From Parabacteroides sp. TM07-1AC (GTDB lineage: Bacteria; Bacteroidota; Bacteroidia; Bacteroidales; Tannerellaceae): a stretch of 64,000 nt of DNA. The stretch's first letter is position 1. Each line of letters begins with the position of its first letter. Both the position numbers and the translations under genes were made by a program. The stretch spans positions 401,230 through 465,229 of the forward strand of contig NZ_QUKD01000004.1 of assembly GCF_003480915.1 (NCBI RefSeq), written 5' to 3'. The notes below the pieces were generated by a model. That model searched no databases and was not told the DNA's origin. It saw only the letters and a list, made by a program, of their open reading frames with translations. Positions 51,520-60,657 of the stretch are shown piece by piece.

Positions 51520-51520
51520 T
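51483..51520 (+). terminator. Terminator of the candidate small RNA
   Basis: GCCGTTC (51483-51489) pairs with GAACGGC (51504-51510), followed by TTCATTTTTTT. Confidence 0.85.
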
Positions 51521-52641
51521 TATAACTGCAGGGAGTTGGACAGCTTTTCCAACCAGTCGGGAAGGGTATCCAGATGATGGATACGATCGTCGATATAGGC
51601 AGGGGCAAATAAATTGATCTGCAGATCCTTGCATTTTTCCTGTAAACTGTCTTCCACCGGGTAATAACTGGCTAATACAGCCAGCGAGATATCTCCGCCA
51701 TAGGTTTCACGTACCGCATCTACCTTATATATATCATTCTGCGTTACATTTCCTGATTTACATTCGATGAATATCAGTTTCTGTTGGTTGTTCAACAAGA
51801 CATCCACTTCGTTTTTTGTCCTGGAACTGTTGTTTTCTGTCCTGAATAGAACGCTCTGCCATACCTCGGGACGGTTGGGATGTCTCTGGCTCCATGTCCT
51901 GACTTTATGGGCAACGAGTGTTTCCCACCAGCGTCCTTTGAAAAATAACATACCTGCGTTGGGAGTCGTTAACCTGAGCAATACACGGTTTTGCTGTGCA
52001 ATGAGGAAAGTATCCTGTCTTTGCTTGAAGCGCAATCCGCTCTTGAAAACCCGTGATGACGGTAAGCGAGATAGTTCCTTATTGCAGAATATATTGAAGA
52101 ACTTCTGGATCATGGTATGTTCTTTCGGGTATTGTTCGATAAACTGCTTGATGGAGACGGAAGCCTGTATGTCGGCATCGCTCAATTGTTTGGCGTCCTG
52201 GTATTCTGTCAGGATATTTCCGCTCAGGCCCAATATCTCTTTATTATCCAACTGGCTTTGCATCGGATGCTTTTCAAAGTTTTCCAACCGGATCAGGTCG
52301 CCCAGTTGAGTCAGGTAGAAGGCCGGGGCGTTATATTCTTTGGCTATTGTAAATGCGGCGAATGCCATCAGCTTGGTTCCTTCCGAAAGATTATAGGCAA
52401 ACTCGTCGGTAGGGTAGGCCTGGTGTATCTTGCGGCATACGTTGCGAACGTTTTCTCCGTCGTACGGTTCGGTCCGGTATAAGGTCCGGCGGATGCTGGC
52501 GGGGAGTAGCGGAAATAAAGGGGTAGCTACATCTTTTGTCTCGTTCGTGCAAAGAAGATGCACATGGTCGGGTGCAAACTCTTTGATCCCGTGATAAACA
52601 GAGGTGATATCTTTGCCAAGTAATATGATCTGATGTTTCAT
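51520..52641 (-). CDS. Card1/Can2-like CARF-domain nuclease (DUF1887), orphan
   Basis: 373 residues with two domains. The N-terminal ~150 residues are a CARF fold; NLSEGTKLM (84-92) matches the ligand-loop motif NxTGGTKxM of CARF proteins that bind cyclic oligoadenylates. The C-terminal ~190 residues are a PD-(D/E)XK nuclease with GRWWE (E240), NEVDV (D280) and FIECKSG (E293, K295), so the catalytic set is complete. The family includes VC1899 and the type III CRISPR effectors Card1/Can2, which degrade DNA or RNA when activated. No cas gene, CRISPR array or cyclase is visible in this window. It is monocistronic. Confidence 0.88.
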   Translation of the reverse strand: MKHQIILLGKDITSVYHGIKEFAPDHVHLLCTNETKDVATPLFPLLPASIRRTLYRTEPYDGENVRNVCRKIHQAYPTDEFAYNLSEGTKLMAFAAFTIAKEYNAPAFYLTQLGDLIRLENFEKHPMQSQLDNKEILGLSGNILTEYQDAKQLSDADIQASVSIKQFIEQYPKEHTMIQKFFNIFCNKELSRLPSSRVFKSGLRFKQRQDTFLIAQQNRVLLRLTTPNAGMLFFKGRWWETLVAHKVRTWSQRHPNRPEVWQSVLFRTENNSSRTKNEVDVLLNNQQKLIFIECKSGNVTQNDIYKVDAVRETYGGDISLAVLASYYPVEDSLQEKCKDLQINLFAPAYIDDRIHHLDTLPDWLEKLSNSLQL

Positions 52642-52737
52642 GTTTTATATCATATATTAATTAAGGTTCTAAATGTAGTATTAATTTCGATATAATTCAT
52701 ATCTTCGCTCCCTAATCAATCGCTGTATATATAGCAA

Positions 52738-54006
52738 ATGGAAATTTTTATTATTGTCGGCCTTATTTTGTTGAATGGTATTTTGTCGATGTCTGAGATC
52801 GCTTTAGTGTCTGCCCGTAAGGCCCGGTTGGAACTAGAGGCAAAAAGAGGTAATAAATCTGCGCAAACAGCCCTGAAGTTGGCTGGTGAACCCGATCGTT
52901 TCTTATCTACTATCCAGATCGGTATTACGCTAATCGGAATCCTGACCGGTTTGTATTCAGGAGAGGCTTTCGCCTATAACCTGGCAGAAGTGGTTCGTCA
53001 TGTTCCCGTACTCGAACCTTATGCTCTTGGATTATCAAAGACTGTAATCGTTATAATCGTTACTTATCTTACTTTGATCATGGGTGAGCTTGTGCCGAAA
53101 CGTATCGGCATGGGATATGCCGAACGGGTTTCGATGCTGGTTGCCAGACCCATGTTTCTGCTATCAAAGTTGGCTTTACCCTTTGTATGGCTATTGTCGA
53201 AAAGTACTTCCTTTGTTATTAAAATTACCGGAATTAAAGCAAATGAAGAAAATAAAGTAACAGAAGAAGAGATCAAGGCGATCGTCAAAGAGGGCTTTGA
53301 CGGAGGTGAAGTGCAGGAAGTTGAACAAGACATTGTGGAACGTGTGTTCAACCTGGGAGACCGGAATGTCGGTTCGATCATGACACACCGGAGTGACTTG
53401 GTTTGGCTGGATGTAACGGACAGTATCGAAAAGATTCGTGAGAAAGTACAGGAAAACCTATTTAATATATATCCGGTAGCTTCCGAAAAGTTCGATAATA
53501 TCAAAGGTGTCGTTTACCTGAAAGATCTGTTTGGACGGATCGATGAACCTGATTTCTCTTTGGAGCAGGTAATACGTCCGGCTCAGTATCTGCCGGAGAA
53601 TCAGAGTGTTTATAATGCGTTGGAGCAGTTCAAGCAGGCTCGTGTCAAATATGGTATCGTGACGGATGAGTTCGGAGGTATCCAGGGTATCGTTACTTTG
53701 AAAGATATCATGGAAGGTTTGATCGGCCAGGTTCCGGAAATCGGTGAGGAGGCAGAGATTACTCAGCGCGCCGATGGTTCCTGGTTGGTGGACGGACAGT
53801 ATAACTTCTACGATTTTCTGGAATATTTCGACCTGGAAGACCTGTATGCCGAACATGATTATAATACGTTGAGCGGTTTGATCCTGGAAATTTTGGAACG
53901 TGTTCCGAAAACCGGTGAAACATTAACCTGGCTGAATTTCGAATTCGAGATTGTAGACATGGATGGGGCACGTATTGATAAAGTGCTCGTTAAGAAGATC
54001 GACTAG
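52738..54006 (+). CDS. CNNM/CorC-type hemolysin-family membrane protein
   Basis: 422 residues. An N-terminal DUF21/CNNM membrane domain (residues 1-~190; MSEIALVSARKARLELEAKRG, quoted in part, and LSKTVIVIIVTYLTLIMGELVPKRI) is followed by a CBS-domain pair (MTHRSDLVWLDV, YGIVTDEFGGIQGIVTLKDIME) and a C-terminal CorC_HlyC domain. The family handles Mg2+/Co2+ efflux; the old hemolysin name is misleading. It is divergent from the CARF nuclease gene. Confidence 0.93.
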   Translation: MEIFIIVGLILLNGILSMSEIALVSARKARLELEAKRGNKSAQTALKLAGEPDRFLSTIQIGITLIGILTGLYSGEAFAYNLAEVVRHVPVLEPYALGLSKTVIVIIVTYLTLIMGELVPKRIGMGYAERVSMLVARPMFLLSKLALPFVWLLSKSTSFVIKITGIKANEENKVTEEEIKAIVKEGFDGGEVQEVEQDIVERVFNLGDRNVGSIMTHRSDLVWLDVTDSIEKIREKVQENLFNIYPVASEKFDNIKGVVYLKDLFGRIDEPDFSLEQVIRPAQYLPENQSVYNALEQFKQARVKYGIVTDEFGGIQGIVTLKDIMEGLIGQVPEIGEEAEITQRADGSWLVDGQYNFYDFLEYFDLEDLYAEHDYNTLSGLILEILERVPKTGETLTWLNFEFEIVDMDGARIDKVLVKKID

Positions 54007-54025
54007 TGTCTATCGTTATAAAGTA

Positions 54026-54105
54026 GGCATCACCTTTCCCTATGGTGATGCCTGCTTATTTCGGGAAAAGCGTAAGTCTTTAAGGAAAAAGACTAGCGCT
54101 TTTTT
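54026..54105. terminator. Two successive hairpins between corC-type and ktrA genes
   Basis: GGCATCACC/GGTGATGCC (54026-54034 with 54044-54052) is followed by AAAAGCG-AGTCTTT / AAAGACT-CGCTTTT (54066-54081 with 54088-54103) ending in poly-T. The second is symmetrical and can serve both convergent transcripts. Confidence 0.85.
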
Positions 54106-54111
54106 TCTTCC

Positions 54112-54798
54112 TTATAGTTCTTTTATTTTATGAAGCACCTCCATCTTCCCGAAGAGTATTAGCCTGTCTTCCGCTTCCAGGACCAGATCGTCGCTCAGCG
54201 GATCTATTACATAATATTGAGTTTGCTTCAGTCCGATCAGGTTGCGTATTTCTTTTGCCCGTTCAACCCCCACCAGGCGAATACCGAAATTCGTTTGAAA
54301 ATCGATTGTCTTTAAAGATTGCCCGATCAGAGCGCCGGGTGTTTTTATTTTATACAGATGATGCGTTTCCGTTACCTGATACCAACGCTGGAACAGATCG
54401 CCCAGTAAGCTTTGTGAGGCATATGTAGCCGCATAATCCTGTTCCGGACGAATGATCTCCGACACTCCGATGGAACGGATCACCGTTTCATGGATAGGAG
54501 AGATCGAGCGGACGATCAGCCTGCCGGCATCCAGGCTCTTTAATAAGGCGACTGTCTGTACCGAAGTTCCGAAATTCTTGCCGTAAGTCACAAAAATGGC
54601 ATCCATCTCGCTTAGAGGGAGCGTGTTCAGCGCATCCCTGTCGGTCGTATCGAGGCTGACTGAACCGGAGATAGTCTGTTTGACAGCTTCCACTTTATGC
54701 AGATTCAAATCGACACCTATCACTTCATCGCCGATGCGGGTCAAATTTTCCGCGATGGCACGTCCCAGATTTCCTAATCCTATAACCAGAAATTTCAT
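54112..54798 (-). CDS. ktrA: Potassium uptake regulatory subunit (KtrA/TrkA, RCK)
   Basis: 228 residues. An N-terminal RCK/Rossmann domain with VIGLGNLGRAIAENL (GxGxxG) and a conserved acidic residue after strand 2 (GVDLN) binds nucleotide. The C-terminal ~80 residues are a TrkA_C domain. It gates the membrane subunit encoded 13 bp upstream. Confidence 0.93.
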   Translation of the reverse strand: MKFLVIGLGNLGRAIAENLTRIGDEVIGVDLNLHKVEAVKQTISGSVSLDTTDRDALNTLPLSEMDAIFVTYGKNFGTSVQTVALLKSLDAGRLIVRSISPIHETVIRSIGVSEIIRPEQDYAATYASQSLLGDLFQRWYQVTETHHLYKIKTPGALIGQSLKTIDFQTNFGIRLVGVERAKEIRNLIGLKQTQYYVIDPLSDDLVLEAEDRLILFGKMEVLHKIKEL

Positions 54799-54811
54799 AA
54801 GGCATTTCTTA

Positions 54812-56635
54812 TTACATTAATATATTTTCCTGAGGGTATGTGTAATCCCTCTTTTTGTATTCTCTTATAAAGCTGACCATAAAAGTCAGTACCCCGATAC
54901 GCCCGATCAGCATCGCACAGATAATGATCAGCTTTCCCGACATGGAAAGCAAAGGAGTAAAATTCAGGCTCGATCCTACCGTACTCAGCGCAGAGACAAC
55001 TTCGAAGGTAAGCGTAAAGACCGGTGTCCCTTCTTCCGTGTAGGACAACATCCAGACTGCAACCGAAGCAAAGATAAAATAAAGGACAATCGTCGCGAAA
55101 GCCCGGCGGATCGTAGAAGGAGATATTTCCCTTTTACGTACTTCTACCTTTTCTTTTTCACGGGCCACATTCAATGCCGTTACGATTGCTACAAAAACAG
55201 TCGTTACTTTCAGTCCACCACCGGTAGACATCGGTGCGGCACCGATCACCATCAGGATAAGCGTCAGCATCAGTGTTACCGGACGAAGCGTTCCCATGTC
55301 GGCAACCGTAAACCCTGCTGTTCGCGGAGTGACTGCCCCCAGCAAAGAATCTGCCAGTTTTCCTTTCATCGGCAGTCCTGCCAGCGTGTTGTCCGTTTCA
55401 AAAATAAAGTAAAGGATCGTACCGCCGATGATCAGCACCAGCGTACTTATCACTACAATATAAGTATGTATGTTGATGATGCGGGGGGTATGGATATACC
55501 GCTTCTGCATCTTTGTAGCTACCATAAACGTATTTACAATAAAATGCCTTAACAATTTCAGGTAGTTGAATACAATCGGAAATCCCAGTCCGCCAAAGAT
55601 AATCAGCAGAGAAATCCACACATGCAGATTATAATTGTGGGCAACCAACGGATCACACATATTGCCGCTCAGCGTAGATATACCGGCATTACAGAAAGCA
55701 GACACCGCGTGAAAGATGGCAAAGAATATGTCATCCTGTAACGTGGCACCCGGTAATGTCCCTCTTATATCCATATAAATGAAATACGCCCCGATCCCTT
55801 CAATAAAGAACGTGACGAACAGGATATTCAGTATCACCCGGAACAATCCTCCGATCCGCTCCTCGTTCAGCATATCTTTCAGCATCAGTTTGCTGGTAAA
55901 AGAAGAATGTCCCATAAAGGAAAGCGCAAAGAAACTCGTGAAAGTCATCACGCCGATCCCTCCGATCTGTATCAGGATCATAATGATCACATGCCCGATA
56001 TGGGTGAAAGTGGTTGCCACATCCACTGTGGTAAGTCCCGTTACACAAACTGAAGTCGTAGCCGTAAACAAGGCATCCACGAAATGAATCGGTCGGGTAG
56101 TGGCGTTCGGTAACATTAATAATCCCGCTCCGATCAGGATCACGAAAATGAAACTGAGCAGGAACAGCAGAGACGGTTTGATGCGGGTCTGCATCAGCGT
56201 AAATGTCTGCCGCGACAGATGGATGACACTGAGCAGCAACATCAGCATATATACGAACAGTGGTTTCGAGAGAAAAGCGAGATAAGGCAACGACTGTTCG
56301 ATAATATCTTTGAAAAAGACCTTCGCTGAAAGAACGGCAAACAAAAGAAAATAGATGCCGATATCCAGATACAGTAACTTTTCCTGTATGATCTCGTTAA
56401 ACCGGACTATATACCTTAATGTGATCCCAATAAAGAATCCCAGTAAAATATAGATGCGGCTCAGATATAAATGATGTATGGTTTCGCTGGTCTGCTGAAA
56501 ACCGAACTGATACACCAGAACAAACAGGGAAGCGATGGAAGCCAGTAGTATGATGCCTTCTGCCCCTATATTCAGCAGTCCTTTTGCGTTGGCCCAGTAC
56601 ATCCGGCACGTAAACTGTATATGTTTTATGTCCAT
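54812..56635 (-). CDS. ktrB: Potassium uptake transmembrane subunit (KtrB/TrkH)
   Basis: 607 residues from ATG 56635 (MDIKHIQFTCRMYWANAKG); the TTG 6 bp earlier is less likely. Selectivity-filter segments are visible (ATTSVCVTGLTTVD, AVSAFCNAGIS, GAVTPRTAGFTV, SALSTVGSSLNF), as in TrkH/KtrB. Compared with ~450-residue KtrB proteins, an N-terminal extension of about 160 residues adds roughly four membrane helices. It is first in a two-gene operon with ktrA. Confidence 0.93.
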   Translation of the reverse strand: MDIKHIQFTCRMYWANAKGLLNIGAEGIILLASIASLFVLVYQFGFQQTSETIHHLYLSRIYILLGFFIGITLRYIVRFNEIIQEKLLYLDIGIYFLLFAVLSAKVFFKDIIEQSLPYLAFLSKPLFVYMLMLLLSVIHLSRQTFTLMQTRIKPSLLFLLSFIFVILIGAGLLMLPNATTRPIHFVDALFTATTSVCVTGLTTVDVATTFTHIGHVIIMILIQIGGIGVMTFTSFFALSFMGHSSFTSKLMLKDMLNEERIGGLFRVILNILFVTFFIEGIGAYFIYMDIRGTLPGATLQDDIFFAIFHAVSAFCNAGISTLSGNMCDPLVAHNYNLHVWISLLIIFGGLGFPIVFNYLKLLRHFIVNTFMVATKMQKRYIHTPRIINIHTYIVVISTLVLIIGGTILYFIFETDNTLAGLPMKGKLADSLLGAVTPRTAGFTVADMGTLRPVTLMLTLILMVIGAAPMSTGGGLKVTTVFVAIVTALNVAREKEKVEVRKREISPSTIRRAFATIVLYFIFASVAVWMLSYTEEGTPVFTLTFEVVSALSTVGSSLNFTPLLSMSGKLIIICAMLIGRIGVLTFMVSFIREYKKRDYTYPQENILM

Positions 56636-56875
56636 GATCAAGTAAAATCTGTAACAAATGTATTAATAAAAGTATTCTGGACTGGGAATAGTTCAGAAAG
56701 TTTTGATAAAGCATGTTAAAGAGAAAAATATCAGAGCTTTACTGCAATATTGTTTTGTTTACATTATGGGGGATAAATGTTATTGTATGAGGTAAGATAG
56801 TAAAATCACAGATAAATAAGCTGTTATAAATATTGAAAAAAATGTTTTGTCTGTTTTGTATATTGGATTAATGAT

Positions 56876-56883
56876 TATATTTG
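56876..56883 (+). promoter_or_regulatory. -7 element of the xylose operon
   Basis: TATATTTG, 20 bp upstream of the xylR start codon; TTTG at 56855 gives a rather short 17-nt spacing. Confidence 0.5.
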
Positions 56884-56903
56884 CAACTGTTTAACGTAAT
56901 ATC

Positions 56904-57644
56904 ATGGAAACACATATGGAAAACAAGAAAATGCTTTATTCGCACGTATCTGTTGATTGCGTGCTACTGGGAGTAAATGAAGACAAGCTTTGCGTATTGC
57001 TGGTAGAACGGAAGGTGGATAAGAGCGATGAGAAACATTACAAATTACCCGGAAGTCTTATTTATGAAAATGAAGATTTGGATACGGCTGCATACCGGGT
57101 ATTTAATGAGGCCACCGGTTTAAAACGCGTTCCTCTGAAACAGTTCCGTAGTTTCGGGTCTCCTTCACGTACAAAAAATGCCGACGATATGCAATGGCTG
57201 GAAAATGCGATGAAGCTGAAGATCGAACGGATCGTCACGGTAGCTTATTTGGCACTGAGCAAGATTGGGCGGAAGTCGAATCCAACCAATAAATATACCT
57301 CATTGGCCTGGTTCCCGGTCGATTCACTACCGCCTCTGCCTTTCGACCATCGGGAGATCATCGGAGCTGCTGTGGAAGAAATACGGGAATGGGTGGAAAA
57401 AGAACCGTCTATCATCTTCGACTACCTGCCGATGAAGTTCACGGCTTTCCAGTTAAGACGTACTTATGAGATCATATATAATAAGGAAATGGACGTCCGT
57501 AACTTCCATAAGAAAATGAGTTCACTGGAATACATAGTGCCTACCGACGAGATTGAAACCGGAGTTGCCCATCGTGCCGCCCGCTATTATCGTTTCGATA
57601 AAGTGAAATATAATAAGTTACATTCAAAATTTAATAAGAATTAA
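56904..57644 (+). CDS. xylR: NrtR-type NUDIX-domain xylose regulator
   Basis: 246 residues. The N-terminal Nudix fold has a degenerate Nudix box (GSLIYENEDLDTAAYRVFNEATG, lacking the REUxEE pattern), so it is a sensor rather than a hydrolase. A winged-helix domain (residues ~165-240, FQLRRTYEIIYNKEMDVRNFHKKM) binds DNA. The regulator class is known in Bacteroidota for arabinose (AraR) and xylose. It is the first gene of xylR-xylB-xylA-xylE, 12 bp from xylB, so its own expression depends on the operon. Confidence 0.92.
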   Translation: METHMENKKMLYSHVSVDCVLLGVNEDKLCVLLVERKVDKSDEKHYKLPGSLIYENEDLDTAAYRVFNEATGLKRVPLKQFRSFGSPSRTKNADDMQWLENAMKLKIERIVTVAYLALSKIGRKSNPTNKYTSLAWFPVDSLPPLPFDHREIIGAAVEEIREWVEKEPSIIFDYLPMKFTAFQLRRTYEIIYNKEMDVRNFHKKMSSLEYIVPTDEIETGVAHRAARYYRFDKVKYNKLHSKFNKN

Positions 57645-57656
57645 TCACGTAAGAAT

Positions 57657-59147
57657 ATGTATTTATTAGGTTGTGACATAGGTAGTTCTTCTGTAAAAGC
57701 ATCTATTGTGGATGCCCATTCAGGGCTGACGGTCGGTGCCGATTTCTATCCGAAAGAAGAAGCTCCTATTAAAGCTGTAAAACCCGGTTGGGCAGAACAG
57801 GAACCGGATGACTGGTGGAAATATCTGAAAGAAGCCATAAAAGGAGCCATTGCTCAAGCCGGTATTCAGGGAACGGATATCCGGGCAATCGGTATCTCTT
57901 ACCAAATGCACGGACTTGTGCTGGTAGATAAGAAGATGGAGGTGTTGCGTCCCTCTATTATCTGGTGCGACAGCCGTGCCGTTCCTTATGGCGATCGTGC
58001 TTTTAAAAATATAGGGGAGAAGAAATGTTTGTCTCATCTGTTGAACTCTCCGGGAAACTTTACCGCGGCGAAACTTGCCTGGGTAAAAGAATTTGAACCC
58101 GAGCTGTTCCGTTCCGTCCATAAGTTTATGTTGCCGGGTGACTTTATAGCCATGCGGATGACGGGAGATATCGTTACTACGGTTTCCGGTTTATCGGAAG
58201 GTATCTTTTGGGATTTCAAGAATGAGACGGTTTCCGAAGATCTGATGAACTTCTTCGGATTCAGCAACGATCTGATACCGGAGATCCGTCCGACTTTCGG
58301 CTTGCAGGGCGAGCTGCTGGGCTCCGTTGCAACGGAGCTGGGATTGAAAAAAGGAACTCCTGTTACCTATCGTGCAGGCGACCAGCCTAATAATGCTCTA
58401 TCACTTAACGTACTGAATCCGGGGGAGATCGCTGCCACAGGAGGTACTTCCGGTGTTGTGTATGGTGTAAACGGGAAAGTAAACTTCGACACGTTGTCAA
58501 GAGTAAATACATTTGCCCATGTGAACCATTCATCCGAACAGACCCGTTTGGGTGTACTGCTTTGTATCAACGGGGTCGGTATCCTGAACTCATGGGTGAA
58601 GAAGAACGTGGCTCCGGAAGGTATCAATTATCCGCAGCTGAATGATCTGGCTGCCACTGTGCCGGTTGGTTCGGAGGGGTTGTCTATCCTGCCGTTTGGA
58701 AACGGTGCAGAGCGCATGCTGCAGAATAAACAGATAGACTGCTCTATACACGGACTGAATTTTAATATTCATAATAAGGCGCATATTGCCCGTGCCGCCC
58801 AGGAGGGAATCGTGTTCTCCTTCAAGTACGGTATGGATATTATGAACGAAATGGGTATCGACATCGGTGTGATCCGTGCCGGTAATGCCAATATGTTCCT
58901 GAGTCCGATTTTCCGTGATACCCTGTCAGGTGTGACGGGAGCGGTGATCGAGCTGTTCGATACGAACGGAGCCGTCGGAGCCGCTAAGGGAGCCGGTATC
59001 GGTGCCGGTATCTATCAGTCGGCAGAAGAAGCATTCGCCTCTTTGAAGAAGATCGATGTGATCGAACCTGACGGATTGAAAGCAGATAAATACTGCGCAG
59101 CATACAGTATCTGGAAAGAACGTCTGGATACGTTGATGGGCATGTAA
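57657..59147 (+). CDS. xylB: Xylulokinase
   Basis: 496 residues of the FGGY kinase family: GCDIGSSSVKASIVD (phosphate 1), RAGDQPNNALSLNVL and TGGTSGVVYGV. It phosphorylates D-xylulose to xylulose-5-phosphate using ATP, the second step of xylose use. The C-terminal GGTSG and GAAKGAG motifs bind nucleotide. It sits 42 bp before xylA in the xylose operon. Confidence 0.96.
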   Translation: MYLLGCDIGSSSVKASIVDAHSGLTVGADFYPKEEAPIKAVKPGWAEQEPDDWWKYLKEAIKGAIAQAGIQGTDIRAIGISYQMHGLVLVDKKMEVLRPSIIWCDSRAVPYGDRAFKNIGEKKCLSHLLNSPGNFTAAKLAWVKEFEPELFRSVHKFMLPGDFIAMRMTGDIVTTVSGLSEGIFWDFKNETVSEDLMNFFGFSNDLIPEIRPTFGLQGELLGSVATELGLKKGTPVTYRAGDQPNNALSLNVLNPGEIAATGGTSGVVYGVNGKVNFDTLSRVNTFAHVNHSSEQTRLGVLLCINGVGILNSWVKKNVAPEGINYPQLNDLAATVPVGSEGLSILPFGNGAERMLQNKQIDCSIHGLNFNIHNKAHIARAAQEGIVFSFKYGMDIMNEMGIDIGVIRAGNANMFLSPIFRDTLSGVTGAVIELFDTNGAVGAAKGAGIGAGIYQSAEEAFASLKKIDVIEPDGLKADKYCAAYSIWKERLDTLMGM

Positions 59148-59189
59148 TAATATACCAATGTAATATAAATCATTAAAACATTTAATTTC

Positions 59190-60518
59190 ATGGACTTTTA
59201 TAAAGGTGAAAAAGAATTCTTTCCCGGAATAGGAAAGATTCAGTTTGAAGGAAGTGATTCTAAGAATCCGATGGCATTTCATTATTATGATGAAAACAAG
59301 GTTGTGATGGGTAAAACGTTGAAAGACCATCTGCGTTTTGCTATGGCTTACTGGCATACACTGTGTGCCGAAGGCGGTGATCAGTTTGGCGGCGGAACAA
59401 AAACATTCCCCTGGAATACAGATGCCGACCGTATCAGCCGTGCAAAATATAAAATGGATGCTGCTTTCGAATTCATGACCAAATGTAGCATTCCTTACTA
59501 TTGTTTCCACGATGTGGATGTTGTAGACGAGGCTCCTACAATGGTTGAGTTTGAAAAAGACCTGCAGACAATGGTAGAACATGCCAAAGGTTTACAGCAG
59601 GCAACAGGCAAGAAGCTGTTATGGTCTACTGCCAACGTATTCGGTAACAAACGTTATATGAACGGTGCAGCTACCAATCCGTATTTCCCGGCTGTCGCTT
59701 GTGCCGGTACGCAAATCAAGAACGCTATCGACGCTTGTATCGCTTTGGGCGGTGAGAATTATGTATTCTGGGGTGGCCGTGAAGGATATATGAGCCTGCT
59801 GAACACCGATATGAAACGTGAAAAAGATCACCTGGCCATGATGTTGACCATGGCACGTGACTATGGCAGAAAGAATGGTTTCAAAGGAACTTTCCTGATC
59901 GAACCGAAACCGATGGAACCGACTAAACACCAGTATGATGTGGATTCTGAAACGGTGATCGGCTTCCTGCGTCATTACGGCTTGGATAAAGACTTCGCCC
60001 TGAACATCGAAGTGAACCACGCTACTTTGGCAGGACATACATTTGAACACGAATTGCAGGCAGCTGTTGATGCTGGTATGTTGTGCAGTATCGATGCGAA
60101 CCGCGGTGACTACCAGAACGGTTGGGATACTGACCAGTTCCCGATGGATATCTACGAACTGACTCAGGCATGGCTGGTGATCCTTCAAGGTGGCGGTCTG
60201 ACTACAGGAGGAACAAACTTTGATGCGAAGACTCGTCGTAACTCGACTGACCTGGACGATATATTCCTGGCTCATATCGGTGGTATGGACGCTTTTGCCC
60301 GTGCTTTGATGACAGCTGCAGCTATCCTTGAAAACTCCGATTACAAGAAAATGCGTGCCGAACGTTATGCCAGCTTCGATAATGGCGAAGGTAAGGCTTT
60401 CGAAGACGGCAAGCTGACATTGGAAGACCTGCGTACGATCGCTCTTCGCGACGGCGAGCCGAAACAGATCAGCGGCAAGCAGGAGTTGTATGAAATGATT
60501 CTCAATTTATATATATAA
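59190..60518 (+). CDS. xylA: Xylose isomerase
   Basis: 442 residues, the long group II type. The catalytic His ([12 protein letters not shown]), Lys/Glu metal ligands (LIEPKPMEP), [14 protein letters not shown] and the DANRGD metal motif are all present. It converts D-xylose to D-xylulose in the cytoplasm. It lies between xylB and xylE; a hairpin downstream may alter expression of xylE. Confidence 0.97.
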   Translation: MDFYKGEKEFFPGIGKIQFEGSDSKNPMAFHYYDENKVVMGKTLKDHLRFAMAYWHTLCAEGGDQFGGGTKTFPWNTDADRISRAKYKMDAAFEFMTKCSIPYYCFHDVDVVDEAPTMVEFEKDLQTMVEHAKGLQQATGKKLLWSTANVFGNKRYMNGAATNPYFPAVACAGTQIKNAIDACIALGGENYVFWGGREGYMSLLNTDMKREKDHLAMMLTMARDYGRKNGFKGTFLIEPKPMEPTKHQYDVDSETVIGFLRHYGLDKDFALNIEVNHATLAGHTFEHELQAAVDAGMLCSIDANRGDYQNGWDTDQFPMDIYELTQAWLVILQGGGLTTGGTNFDAKTRRNSTDLDDIFLAHIGGMDAFARALMTAAAILENSDYKKMRAERYASFDNGEGKAFEDGKLTLEDLRTIALRDGEPKQISGKQELYEMILNLYI

Positions 60519-60556
60519 AATTAGTTACAAAGAGTGACTTTTTCCCTTCCGGGAAG

Positions 60557-60612
60557 TGGGTAGGAGGTGTGTGATTTATGTGTTTCCAAATGAAAGCACA
60601 CCTCCGGACCCA
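60557..60612 (+). other. xylA-xylE intergenic hairpin
   Basis: TGGGT-a-GGAGGTGTG (60557-60571) pairs with CACACCTCC-gg-ACCCA (60597-60612) around a 25-nt loop. No T-tract follows. It lies in the 5' leader of xylE, 45 bp before its start, and includes sequence that resembles a ribosome-binding site (GGAGG) paired in the stem. Confidence 0.75.
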
Positions 60613-60657
60613 TCTCCGGATCAGAGAGGTTACTTTTTGTTTCTTAGTCTGATAGAT

